64,000 nt of DNA from Oxyruncus cristatus (GCA_013399855.1 VXAY01000172.1:1453828-1517827), one strand, 5' to 3'; counted from the first letter of the stretch, positions 12,786-24,784 are shown. Notes: generated from the sequence alone by a model not told the origin. Numbers and translations are program-made.

Positions 12786-13028
12786 AGTGGTGTTTCAACT
12801 ACAGAATGCATATGTACTTTAATGAGATTACAGGAGACCTATATAATGATTTTATGCAGTCTTTGATAAAGTCAAAAAGATCTGTTCAAGATGCCGCTGA
12901 AAGTGTGATATACCAGTTCCAGAACAAGCTGTAACAGCATTCTTTGGCATGTTCAGCTATGGACTAAACAAGGCCAGACTTTGATTTCTTTCAATAAAAC
13001 TGAGGGAGAGGGTAGAAGTGGTGTCAGT

Positions 13029-13180
13029 GGGTGTGTTAGTGTATATGTTTAGTTAGCACCGGGTGCTGATAACGCCAAGGCGATGGGTTCAAACCCTGTA
13101 TGGGTCATTCATTTAAGAGTTGGACTTGATGATCCTTGTGGATTCCTTCCAACTCAGAATATTCTGTGATTCTGTGATGT
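13029..13180 (+). mobile_element. tRNA-Ile-derived SINE with CR1-type tail
   Basis: The head aligns with vertebrate tRNA-Ile: 'gggtgctgataacgccaagg' corresponds to the anticodon arm (tRNA-Ile: GGTGCTAATAACGCCAAGG). It is followed by the polymerase III B-box-like 'ggttcaaaccc' at 13086-13096 and 'tgtatgggtca' for the acceptor end. The next ~60 bp is CR1 3' sequence ('agttggacttgatgatcctt', 'ttccttccaactcag') ending in tandem 'attctgtg'. This chimera matches the design of the zebra-finch tRNA-Ile SINE (TguSINE1), thought to be mobilised by CR1. The D-arm region is diverged and the copy is not expected to be active. Confidence 0.82.
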
Positions 13181-15551
13181 ATGTACACATCAGAGTCTGG
13201 AAACTTCCCAGTAAGTTCCGGAAAAAAAATAAGGGCTATTCAAATTTTATCTGTTTAAATTAACCTCAATTAAAGGCCGAGAGTCAGACGTAGGCGATGC
13301 TATCAAACGCAAATCCGTATATATCAACAAATACAATATGCTATATGCTGCAAATACTCTACGCATGCTTTCTTGTCAATTCTCTTTCACTTTCCTGCAA
13401 TTCCCTGTCATTTTATCTATAGCTGTGAAAAAACAACCCTTTGCGGTCTGTAAAAAACAAACAGTAAATGTTGCCTTTCATTCACGAAAAACAGCAGCCA
13501 AGTTAGAGACCTTTTGCTGATAGAGCTGCTGTAGATAGAGGAACAGGAAACTGAAACTTCTCCTTCAAATAATAATTAAGTAAATGCAGATAATTAAAAG
13601 CATGTTAGCAAGAACTTCTACACACATACCTCTGTTATTTAGCTCAGCAATAACTGAACTGATAGGCAGAGAGAGAAACAAAAAGTGTTGACAGAGCAGA
13701 GATTTTACCAACAGGACTATTTTCTTTTATTATTGACTTCAGCATATCCAGAATAAAGTCATAGTTTACAACCCATAGGTATCGGAGTTAAAGGACAGAC
13801 ATTTGACTCTTTGGTGGCCCACACTTTCAGTACCACTCAAAGTAGGAAGACCTGACAAATAAATGGGAGTAAAGAGACTGAATATAGAACCATCAGAGAT
13901 CCAAGCCCTCTGTAAAAACAATGGGAAAAAATGCTCTGTGTGTGACCCCTGTGGGAGGGGAAGCTGCACGTTCTCAAATGCTCTTACTCAACACACCAAG
14001 CAACTTCCTCCCTCTCACAAAACAACTCCTTGCTGGTCCCAGGCAAGCACCCCAGGTTCAGAGTACACAGGTACGGCAGTGCTCACCCAGCAGCTCAGAA
14101 TGCCCACCCTCCCTCCCACAGGTCCAGCCACCTCCAGAGCAGGTCTCACATGAAGCTTTAAGGCTTTCTGCAGGCACAGAGAAAGTGACTGGCACTGCAT
14201 GTACAGCTTGCAATCTTTACATCCATGTGTTTTGAAACACTTTAACACAGTAGTAAACAGCTTATGCTCTTTTTGACATGGATGACCACTTTGGCATTTG
14301 ACTAATAAAATTCAAATTAAATATTCTCATGATTCCATATTCCTCTACAAGCAGAACACTACACACATACAAACACTTGTAGCAGAACCACAAGCTCAGC
14401 ACACACATACAAAATGAATGATCAAAAATCTGTTCAAAATTTAGATGACTTGATATAAAGAAAACTGTGTCCCATCCCAGTTCAGTAAACAGGATGTAAG
14501 ATTAGAGTCCCACACACCACCACACAAACTCACTGACAAATTATCCCAGTGAAAAAGCAACGTAAGGTTCCTCCAAACTGATCATATTTTCTGCATTTGC
14601 TAATACACACCACAATATTTAACTCATAAGAAACCATTCTGCAGTACACTAAGATCAGAGACTGGTAACAACCACCAATCTGGATGCCCCCAGCTTGAAT
14701 CCCTCCAAAGTCACCTTATCAATGCATTTACACAGAACAGATCCTGCACGTACACGTAATTTCTCCTACCAGCATTCTAAGCACTTCTTAAAGGTTCACA
14801 AGTGCTTTTTGTGGGTTCTGCTGAAGAAGAAGGATCACAGCATCCTCTAAAAATTTGAGCCAGCCTCTGTCCTGCCTGTCTCTCGGCTGGAACTCAGGTT
14901 CCCACTGAAGCACAAAGCAACACAGCCACCCGGACCACAGCCCTGAGCTCTCACTTGACAAAGGGTCAGCAGTCTTAGTCTGAAAGGGCTCACAAAACTG
15001 GGTAAGCAGCAACTGGCATCTTGGTGTCATAACAAACATTGCTGGACTGGTACAGAAAAAGAAACAAAAAAGCCAGGTAGGGTTAGTATTTAAGTTGGAA
15101 ATATTTTTTAAAATAGAACTTCCAGTAGGATATTTACTGATGAACCAAAGCACATTTGTCTACTTAAACAGCAAAGTGGAAAACAGAACCATATGCCAAG
15201 TTATCTTCAAAAAAATTCTCTAAAACACACCCCAAATAACTGCAAGACCCACAAAGTTGTTAGGCCTACAAGCCCTGAATGGCATGCAACAGCATAACAA
15301 GAGCTAACCCCTCTTACAGGTGGGATTCTTGCAAATTTTAAATTTAAATGTATGAAATTGTCATGCTCAAAAGGGACAGGAGGGCTCTTCTCACTCCTGT
15401 GCCATACACTCTACACACCTAACAGTTCTAAATAAGAAATTGATGCATATGACCTGGAATATTTAACTAATATTTAAATAACTAACAACTATTAACTAAC
15501 AGGTTTGGCATCTAAAAATGAAACACAGAAGTCTATTTTAGAATTAAATTT

Positions 15552-15665
15552 GTCATCAGATGAGGCTTTGAGCAACCTGGTCTAGTAGAAGGTGTCCCTG
15601 CCCCCAACAGGGAGATAGGAACTAGATCTTTAAGGTCGCTTCCAAACCAAATCATTCTGTTATAA
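15552..15665 (+). mobile_element. CR1 LINE 3' fragment
   Basis: Sense CR1 3' sequence: 'gatgaggctttgagcaacct', 'ggtctagtagaaggtgtccc', 'ggagataggaactagatctt', 'aaggtcgcttccaaaccaaa' and the terminal 'tcattctgtta'. This variant has the 'gcaacctggtctag' block typical of another CR1 subfamily than the copy at 12.2 kb. About 110 bp is preserved. Confidence 0.8.
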
Positions 15666-18141
15666 ACGATAACAGCTAGTCTCTATTTGTCCATGGCATG
15701 AATAAAGTGGGATTGTTTTTCAGTCCTTGGCTGCAGTGATTCTAAATTTCAGAGTTTACAAATTTGCAGATTGCTAGCTTCTACCTATTTTCTTTGCACC
15801 TAAACCAGCTAGCACGGAAAAACTTGAGGCACGATGTTAATCTCACACAGAAATTATTTGTATTCTCCACACCTTTACAATTTCCCAATCAAATCATAAA
15901 AGTGTATATCAGTTTGTAATGCCATTACTGACTCATATGCTGGGTAGACTTTGGAGATGCACCACCCAAGGCTCTATGGCACTCAGGGGCCAGCACTCAT
16001 TTCTTCCCAAACCCATCACAGGATGAGGATAGAGCTCCTGACACTGCAGCTCGCAATCTCACACACAACCAGGACAACCGAGATGATTCATTTCTGTATT
16101 TATATTACTCCATGGTACTGAAGTCCCCTGGAAAAGGCACATCACTGACATCCCTTAGGTTACGATCACAGAACATCCCAGTCACACAGCTGTACAAGTC
16201 CCACTTACTGAGCATGGTCATGTCCAGAACTGAAAAGGTACATAAGCAGCAATGGATACGTATTCACACCTATTTAGGCTTGTACCCAACCCTTCAGGTT
16301 AGCTATTTGAGCAAACAGCCCAGAAATAGTGCCATATTGGAGCATCAGCTTCTAAAGAAACACTAGTAAATCAGATCAAGTATTCAGAAAAAAAGTGTTT
16401 TCCAAGAATCTGAATTGCTTGCTGTTTTCTACAACTACGTTTAATACCCATTTTCCTCTATACTTAAGAGGAAGACAAGCAATTTCCATTTTTACACCTA
16501 CTCTGAAAATATCTCAAATCACTCGCCTCTGTTTATAACCAACCCTCCACCCCTCCAAGCACCCTTCAGAAAATACTACAGTCACAAATTACGAGAAAAT
16601 ACAGAAAAAAACAAATCTGGAGAACAGCACCTCCAACATGTTGTCTTTCTTAAATATGTCATAATTTTCATGGAAAAATGCCATCTCCTATGTTAAACGC
16701 TCAGAAAATAGCCATGCGGACATCTTCCCCATCACCAACCTCAACGCAAGTGAGTCTAAAACCGTCTCAAAGCAGTGCTTATTGCAGCTACCACAAACCT
16801 GTCCATGGGGACTCAGGGCTGTTTCATGCTTATCCTATGAAAGTAAAAAAAAAAAAAAACCAACCAACCAAAAAGAGTTTGGACCGCCTGTTGTTGTCCC
16901 CCTTGCCTCATCACTTTAATGGACATGTTTAGAGTTCAGAAAACAAGTAACACAGCCACACAAACCAGTGATTTCCTGCCAGGTCTCTCTGATGGCATTT
17001 GCACAGTACATGCTGGGAGAGGAGGAGACAGCAGTTCAGTGCAGAATGTCATAGCTAAACAAAGTTGTAATTATCTTCTTGTTAGAGTTCTTGTTTAAAA
17101 AAGCTAAGTGATGCTATGCAGGCAGACATGAGTATTGCCATGTCTCTGAATCTTGCAGCTGAAAGAGTTTAATTTATTGTTCCTACCACTGAAGGTTCCT
17201 CCTTTCCACACCTCTCTTTGGAAACACCGAAAAGCACGTTTTTAGAAATGCTCTTCTGAAATTCCATTCAACCAAACTGCTTCCAAAAATCCCGAAATCT
17301 TAACAGCTGCAATGCACGTTAACATATTTGAAGTGGACTTTGCTACCAGAGAAGCCCAGATGTACGTGTGTAGCAATCATCTCAGAACTGCTCCAACTCA
17401 AAGCACGACTTCACCACAGCTACATCAAACCAGATATGTGTGAGAAAATCTTCACAGCAACCTTTTTCCTTCTATTCCACGTGGTCAGGTTTCCAGTATC
17501 TTCTGCTCCTGGAAAAGAATTCAGTCAGTCATGCCCTACCTAAAGGATTACATTTACAATTCAAAGGCACTCCAAAGTTTGCCTATTAGTTATAGAAGCC
17601 AAATGTACTCTAAGAGGGCACAATGAAGACTAAAAAAAAAGTTAGTTTGGGGAGGTGATGTCCTTCCTCAAAAACTGGACCTGTAAGACTCGTCTCTACT
17701 CTGCCATTTTTTAACGGAGCTTGCCAATGAAATTCAGAGTTCTAATTAAGTAAAGATCCATACAATGCACACAACAGGAAATGTCTTAAGAAAATGGCAT
17801 GGTCTGCTTGTGACTGAGAATAAGGGGGAAGGAACAAGGGTGGAGCCCACCCTACTGCTGTTGTTTCATACAGTGATGGGCGCAAAACTCATCAGAACTC
17901 TGAAGTAAAAGTAACAGTTTTCTTTTGTTCTCAAAAGAGTGAAAAAGTAACATATACTAAACTGTAAGGAAACTAATAGTTCTGCCATTCATCTTATGTA
18001 TATTTGGGATTGCTAAATTAGTTAGGTATGGGCAGGCTTGCTTACCTCAGCCGCTGACTGAATTTAAGCATTTTAAAACAATTTCTAGTACCCTTATGTC
18101 ATAACTTCATTAAAGACCATAAAAAGTGGTGAAATCATTAC

Positions 18142-18214
18142 CTCTGTGTTTGGACAGCAAATATAAATTTCTTTTGTCAATAGCAATTGAATTTACTTGC
18201 TTTTGCGTCCTCCA
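18142..18214 (-). CDS. Tentative internal exon, basic peptide
   Basis: On the minus strand a good acceptor 'ggatttctttattctgag' opens a 73-nt segment closed by donor 'AGAG|gtaatg'. Only one frame lacks stops; it yields 24 residues, WRTQKQVNSIAIDKRNLYLL then SKHR, rich in K/R as expected for a cytoplasmic loop after a membrane helix. Its start phase matches the short hydrophobic candidate at 19863-19890. No family is recognised. Confidence 0.22.
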
Positions 18215-20478
18215 CTCAGAATAAAGAAATCCAGCTCTTTTGTTTTTAAAATTATAAAGTTCTCATGGAAACGTATTCTCATTTACTTTAACTAAACCCA
18301 CATTTCTAGACGTAACTAATTTACAGCATCCCTTTAGAGAGCCAATTCTGGGGCTTACAACCATTTTTTTACTTTAATTTATCCACTGGGTTTCAAACTC
18401 CCAATTTTCCCAGAGGAGTATGAAAGCCTGCCAATTTAGCTTGATGCATTAAAACTGTTTACGCAAATCCAAAATACAGTCGAACATAAAACAGGTTGGT
18501 TACAGCCTCCCCTCCAACTCCCCCCACCCCCTGTTTATTTTTCAAGCCCAGAGAAACTGGCAGAAGAAATGGGAACCAACTCTAGGCTGGAGCACTGCAT
18601 TCACAGCTATGAGTGCAGTTCCAGTGAAACGAGAGAATCAGGCAAGAGGCAACAGAAAGTATTTTTCTTTAATTTAATACAACATCTGAAATTCAATGAA
18701 ACTGTACCTCTCCAAAATATATCTATTCATTTATAGTGCATTCCTAGGTGCAGTTACACTGCACTTCTATTATGCATGAGTCACTCACAAGTGCAAGCAG
18801 CTCCAGAAAGTTAAGAAAAGGTATTTAAATACAAAAAGTAAGCCTAGTCCTACTGCTATCTGTTAATACTCACAAATTGAGTCTTAGGGGCTTATTTTAA
18901 GGGCTGATTTTAGGCTTCACTACAATAAGGACATATTTGCACTCAAAAATATCTTGCTTAAAAGCTGAAAGAGTATGCAACCCACATCACTAGATGGGGC
19001 AGAAAGGAAGTGTACACCACCAACCAAAGAAAGAAACCGGATTCCCCAAACCCTTGCTAAAACAGCTGTCCTTCACAATGAACAGCACTGTCACGCAAAG
19101 TGCAGCAGTGCAGCCATTAAAGATTCTGGAAAGCAGTCTGAGAAATCAGCAGTTAAAGAATAAGACACAGTTATACTTAGTAAACAAGTTAGGCTGAAAC
19201 TATTGAGGATGAGCAAAAGAGGCAAAACAACCAAAAAGCTAGTAAAAAAAACCCAACCCCAGTTCATCCAATCCTGCAAGAAGTCTTAGGGCAGAAAGAC
19301 CAGGTAGTCATCCTTCAGCATCCAATTAAAGAAAAACCCAGAAAACAAGAATTCTGCATCAATTTAAACAAGCAGATGATGAAAACAAGGCAAGCAATCT
19401 CTCTTTAAGCTTCTGGTGCTTGTGCTCAATTGTTACAGAAAGGAAAAGGAAGGTGAGCAGTGGTTCCACCTGAGACCATAAGTAACTGTATAAAGACTTC
19501 TTGAAAAGAAAATTAGTGAAGCTTGTGAAAAGTTGTTTATCAGGTGATTTTCATCTCCTAAACAGAAGAATGTCCGTACTAGAAATGCTCAGTACCAGCA
19601 AGAGCAGAGAGACTTGCACTGTCATCATACATACCACGTGCTATAAAATTAATTATCCTCTAACACCCTTCCTATTACATTATGTGTGGCTAAAACAGGA
19701 ACAACATTCTTGGCCTTAAGATCACATTCATTAAGGATTAGATTTAGCAAGGACCTAAGGAGAGAAAGAAAAAAACCCTCAGTAATTGATACAAACCACA
19801 CGAAAAAGAGAAGCAGTTCCTTTGAAGAGCAAGCAGTAACATATTGATCACCTTGTACTTACCAGCAACACAATTAGCAACATAATGCTGCTTAAAAAAC
19901 AAAATGATGCTTCAGAGAATTTCTAATAGCACTGTTCTTGACCAAGTTTTTCCCTCTTACATACTTCATGATATAAAGCACAGAAGGAAAAAGTCCTTTC
20001 AGAGTAGGTTCTTCAGGCAAGAGACAATCCTGTCAGATAACTCTACTCCCATATCAGAAGTATTCAGTTAGAGTATGAAAAACACACAGTAAGGCCAGAA
20101 ATTCTTCTCAGCATCCCAGGCATTAAAAGCCTTTCTAAAGGAGAGAAAAGAGTCTTTCTCATAGAGATTCCTATGTTTGGGATACTGCTTCTTTTTTTGT
20201 TTTGTTTGTAAAAGTGAGAGTGTTACTCACAACCAGGATAAATACTGCCAATTGCTCTGTGCAAAACCAGGATTGTTTTCTAAACACACAGTCCTTTGCT
20301 TCTCAGCTGGCTAGAGAGCAAAGGGTTCCTCCTCGCTGTCCGTAAACTAAAGACCCCTTTAGCAAAAGGTGAGCCACCACCGAGTTTCTGAACCCAAGAG
20401 CCTGTTCCTCCTCACTGCTATAGTTTAATCACCCTTGGCACCAACCAAGGCCATCCATCTCAGGCAGAGTAGACTTAC

Positions 20479-20614
20479 GTCCTGCCAAGGCTTTTATTTT
20501 TAAGAAGACTAGCACACTGACAATAGCACACAGCAATCCCACGAACAGAGCCCCAGGAATTAGGCTGAACTCGCCGTTGCTATGAGCAATTGCATTGCAG
20601 CACCACGGCCACTT
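20479..20614 (-). CDS. Tentative internal exon with one membrane helix
   Basis: Minus-strand segment of 136 nt, acceptor 'gtctagactgcag', donor 'GGAC|gtaagt' (full GTAAGT). The open frame reads KWPWCCNAIAHSNGEF, then a roughly 22-residue apolar run (IPGALFVGLLCAIVSVLVF), then a basic stop-transfer-like LKIKALAG. The segment is richer in GC and CpG than its flanks. Its 5' phase joins the 38-nt candidate at 21039-21076 without a frame change. Of all minus-strand segments this looks most protein-like, yet I cannot place it in a family, and a 45-codon open frame is possible by chance. Confidence 0.32.
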
Positions 20615-21038
20615 CTGCAGTCTAGACGGGCAACGATAAAACCTAATATTCTAGCCCAAATAAATGACAAATACCCCACACACTCATTTTTCTCGGTAGT
20701 AAGCCCAGCCAGAGATGAATCATGATCCACACACGCTTCCCAGGCTCACAGCACTAGTGACCACAAGATCCTCTCCGCTTGAGCTCCCCTGAGCCCTCTG
20801 GCAGACCTGCCCACACATACTGGGGACTTTGGAGAAGACTTAGTGGGTTTTAGCAAAGCCATGGGTTCAAAAGACAGCTGGTTCCTTCAGCGCAGAGGAG
20901 CAGCACACACTCAACACTGCCTCAGTATCTACCCCAGCGCTGACCTGAAGTACCTGTGAAACAGGAATCTTTTTCAAAAACTTCTATTCAATACCCAGTA
21001 AAAGAAATGGGGCATGGGAGGGGGAAATATGAACTTAC

Positions 21039-21076
21039 CTGCATGTCACCCCTCCAGTAAGTAGTTAGCATATAAA
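21039..21076 (-). CDS. Tentative short exon
   Basis: On the minus strand a long pyrimidine-rich tract ending 'gctactaactgcag' (with a branch-point-like 'tactaac') precedes 38 nt closed by the perfect donor 'CAG|gtaagt'. The frame gives YMLTTYWRGDMQ and ends on a codon boundary, joining the 20479-20614 candidate in phase. Both splice sites are excellent, but the length is small. A 14-nt microexon-like segment at 21792-21805 would connect it in phase to the candidate at 22113-22195. Confidence 0.25.
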
Positions 21077-22112
21077 CTGCAGTTAGTAGCAATATGTATA
21101 CAGTGACAGAACAATATGTAGATATTACATAAAATGATTAAAAAAATAGTTTTTCTTATGTCTCCAGTTCTCCCTCCACTAACGCCAATAGCAGAGCAAA
21201 CACTGGTCTCCACTTAGTCTATTTCAGCTCTCCTTAACTCTCTGTTTCTCTGAAAAAAGTGTGTAAGCTCAAATAATCTTTAAAAAAAAAAACCTAAATT
21301 TTTCTGCTTGCCTGAGACTCCAAGAGTGATTTTAATTTCTGTGTGAAAATGTTTTCAACCATAGAGAATCCTTCAGTAAAGACTGCTTCTAAGCTTCAAG
21401 GCATCCCACATAGCTGCACAAAAAACATGGTTAGTATTCAGAAGTTGAGACTTTTTCCCTTTTTTCTTTTATGAGTTACTATTTTGCCACAGACCTCATC
21501 ACTGGAGAGAGTCCTATTGAAATGCTTTCTTCCACATTGTTATCATACACTGGTGACAAACTTGGAAAAGGCGGTAGTCATTTTTTTAACATAATCTGAT
21601 GAATGCTTCCATATCTTTGTTTACAATGAGTTATTGTTACGGAGTTCAACTAACAGAAGCTTTCTCACATGAGAAAACAATGCGACAGCTAAAAGCAATG
21701 GAAAACAGTCCACCAAAGAGCACTCCTCACCAGCCCAAGGCAGCCTGTCACGGTTGACTATTCATAACCCTAAATCTAGCAGATCTCATACCTTTGACAA
21801 TTAACCTTATAGAAAGTAAGATAAATGAACAGCTTAAGAGGTGCCACGGGAAAGTGACAGAGTGACAAATGCTTCACATTAAGACAGCACTCTGAGACAC
21901 CTTTCAGCTGAAAGTGGACTTCAGCTGCACCAGGAAGTTATATTTTAAGGTTAAGAAAGGCATTGCCCTCCTCACTGCAGCAGGCTCACAACACGGCAGA
22001 AAGACCCTAAGAGCTGACAACTAGGTGGCACAGTGCCACCAGGTCCCACCTACCCTCAGATGAAGGCTCCTATTGCTTCTCTCCCACCACCTGTCATGCT
22101 TCTCCTACTCAC

Positions 22113-22195
22113 GTAACAAGCCAATTTAGGCAGAAACCCACCAAAACACAGGGGCAAGCAGGAAGGTCGTAAACTAATATAATCCGTGATGGTAC
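22113..22195 (-). CDS. Tentative internal exon, hydrophobic peptide
   Basis: Minus-strand segment of 83 nt with acceptor 'aattttgatttttag' and donor 'TTAC|gtgagt'. One frame gives VPSRIILVYDLPACPCVLVG followed by FCLNWLV, cysteine-containing and largely apolar. Splice sites are strong on both sides. It is the candidate nearest to the CpG island on this strand. No family is recognised and upstream exons are not identified. Confidence 0.25.
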
Positions 22196-23639
22196 CTAAA
22201 AATCAAAATTACCATCGGCAAAACTCAGTCTTCTACAGTCCTGCAGCCCTCTGATGGGCATATCTGAGCCAGTTCACCATGGGCTCACAGGCAGCAGTAA
22301 CGAGAGTGGAAGAGACACAAGGCAGTACTGTAGACCAAACAGGAAAGACGGATGAAGCACGACAACACTTACAGAAAGCCTTGGCTGGACCATTTCCCAC
22401 ATGGGCTTTTTAGTTATTTGCCCCTTTTTTCTTTTGATAGAACTCTCTGCTTGATTCTTTTGGTGGAATTAACAGAGCTTTCTTTGCCCTGAAGATGAAT
22501 GTCTTCAGGCTGTTTCGATGAGGACCCTAAGACGAGAGGGAACTTGGCAGAGTCAGAGCCAGACACCCATGCTGTGCTCCTGTCTCAGCGAGGGCACAGG
22601 GCAAGAGCCCAGGCGCTCGGTCCAAGTCCCCAGACTTCTTGTTTCCATTCAGAAGCATATTCTTTTACTTCAAGGGATGCCTCTGAAAAAGCAGATGGCC
22701 AAAATCCACTGAGCTTTCTGACAACCGTCATGTTGGGAATGCTCAAATGTAAGGCATGCCTGCCCTACTTGAGACAATAAATGGGATTCAATAACCACTT
22801 TGCTACTGGCAATATTAAAAAGGTATTGAGGTCCCAGAAAATGTGAAATAACTCAGTGCTTTATAAGGAGTCAATCAATGCGTATTTCAACTGTGCAAAT
22901 TAACTCATAACACATAGGGGTTTTTTTACTGTATACAGTAATGGTATACTCTCATGTTGAGTGCTACATAAGCATTTACCAAACTAATAATCAAAACAAT
23001 TTTCTAAATTACATATAAAATGGTTTCTTTCATCTGTTTATTCTCATAAAACTTTCAATATGAAGCCAAAAGAAAACAGCTGCATAAAGCATTTTCAACT
23101 GCAAGAGACATATAAGAAGGTATTTCTGTCTGTGCTGGAGGGCACAATCTGTAATAACATTTTGCCTTCCAGATAATGACAAGAGGCATTAAAAGGACAA
23201 CTTGCTCTCTAATAAGCTCGCTTGACTGGTTGAGCATGCACATACAGAGATAGTACAGTTTTGCCAACAATAATTTTAATTAATTTTTACATTTCGTTCT
23301 AAAGTACATTAATTTATGGCCTTCCTAAAAGACATTTAGCAGACAGCTAATTAAATCCAAGCCATTAGATTTTAATTAGAGATGCTTAAAAAAAAAAAAA
23401 AAGGTCTCAGAACAATTCACACATCCTTATGAACATTATGTGCTCGTTAGCAGCTAGAACAGCCAACAAGTGATTATAAACACAGAAGAGGACTGAGCAG
23501 CATGATTCAAACCTGAAAACAAGTAAGTCACACAAACTTTCATACTTCAAAGCTAAAGATTCTGGGAATGCCCTCTCCACAGCCCAAGCCCAGAAAACCA
23601 CTGTGCATCACTGCTTGCCACAAAAGCAAAATCAAAAGG

Positions 23640-24110
23640 CCAACTAGCAGTGAATATCATAATACACAGTTTAAAAGGTTGAGCTGAGCTTAATCCTCAT
23701 TAAATTCTAATAAAATCATAGTGCCTCCCTGACCAAACAGTGAAACAAATTAAAGGTCCAGATGGAGCCTCCCTTAATAAGGCACATGGGATGCCCCAAA
23801 GAGCCCATCACCGCTCCAACACAAGGTGCTGGGCAATCTGACAATCCCGTGCCACCGCTCGGCTAGAAACCTCTGTGCAATAAAATGATGCTTTATTATT
23901 TCATAATAATTGTTTTTTTCTTTCTTCCAGCAGAAAACAATTATTTCTAAATATCGACCTCATGGGGCCAATACTCTATGAGTTAAAAGCAATATCGGTG
24001 TGCTTTGATATGGTGATCAGCTCCTCTGCTGGGTAAAGAGGTTCATAAATATTAAACATGGCACATTTGCATATGTCACCCACAAGCACAATCTTCCCTC
24101 AGAAAACCGG
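23640..24110. promoter_or_regulatory. Candidate conserved noncoding element
   Basis: This stretch lacks repeats and open frames but is dense in homeodomain-type words (taatcctcattaaattctaa, ttaaaggtccag, cataataattg) and carries a perfect POU octamer ATTTGCAT at 24065-24072 next to a CATATG E-box. It lies 0.7-1.1 kb left of the CpG island. Such word mixtures are typical of conserved developmental enhancers. Conservation itself is not visible here. Confidence 0.3.
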
Positions 24111-24784
24111 GAATAGAACCCGTACAATTCCTCCGTGTGTCGCTTTTTGATTGCCAGATATAAAATGGTCATGGCAGTTACTTGAGCAAGGACAGTGCGT
24201 CAGGCAAAGAGCCAAACTACCAAAGCATACTGTTAATTATGGTGCACCAGTTTGGTTTGGACAGGTGCCCAAAATGCTGGAGTTGACATTTCAAAAACCT
24301 GAAAGGTTAGGATCACACTCAGAAGTATTTAAATGAGTCAATTTTTCCAGAAAATTGAGAACTATTCACTATTGCTACAGATTTCACAGGAGGGACATAA
24401 AAATAAATTAATCTGATTTTTAAGAGGCATAGATTCATTCTTCTACAAAAGATGGAGTGAGCTTGATCACGAAATGCCTGCAATAGATGTAGGAGTGCTG
24501 AAAGCAAAGAGAAGGCGTAAGATGAGACCAGCAGGTAAGCAGCACTGCAAAGCCAATGGTCTTGCAAATTGCAGAAATAAGAACTTACACGGTTTACAAC
24601 TCTTACATTTGGCTACATTTTCAGCTCGCACTTGTAGTCAGGACAACCTGGTACCACATGCAATCTGTCCTTCAAACCAGTCAGAAAGTAGACTGGTGGA
24701 GTTGTTTTTTTCTCCAAGAAACTGCTGACCATTTGCCGCAGCCTTAATAAACCCGAAGGGAACGCAGCCCGTCAGTTTTCTGGC

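Larger units (their letters stand above)
12253..12840 (+). repeat. 295-bp direct duplication joined by one N
   Basis: The block beginning 'ggattagatattaagaaaag' at 12253 and ending 'acaggagacct' at 12545 is repeated from 12548 to 12840. I see one difference (gaaagaaaagg versus gaaagaaaggg). The copies are separated by 'an', with N at 12547. The base after copy 1 ('a') equals the base after copy 2, as expected if two contigs with an unmerged overlap were abutted. Confidence 0.92.

Noticed and set aside
13029..13101. A functional tRNA-Ile gene
   Set aside because: The D-arm side is diverged, the body runs straight into a CR1 tail, and the fold would be broken. It is a SINE head.
14534..14577. 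Minus-strand 44-nt candidate exon
   Set aside because: Weak pyrimidine tract. Its phase conflicts with the better candidate at 14994-15046 joined to 13630-13658.
16209..16229. 21-nt minus-strand microexon with strong acceptor and GTAAGT donor
   Set aside because: Its phase does not fit between the neighbouring candidates, and such a short segment has no independent support.
18050..18090. Minus-strand candidate exon ending at 'gctgag|gtaagc'
   Set aside because: In the phase required by the upstream candidate at 18142-18214 it contains a stop codon, and its acceptor is poor.
23407..23601. Minus-strand segment after a strong acceptor ('cttacttgttttcag') encoding an apolar peptide
   Set aside because: No acceptable splice donor precedes the in-frame stop.
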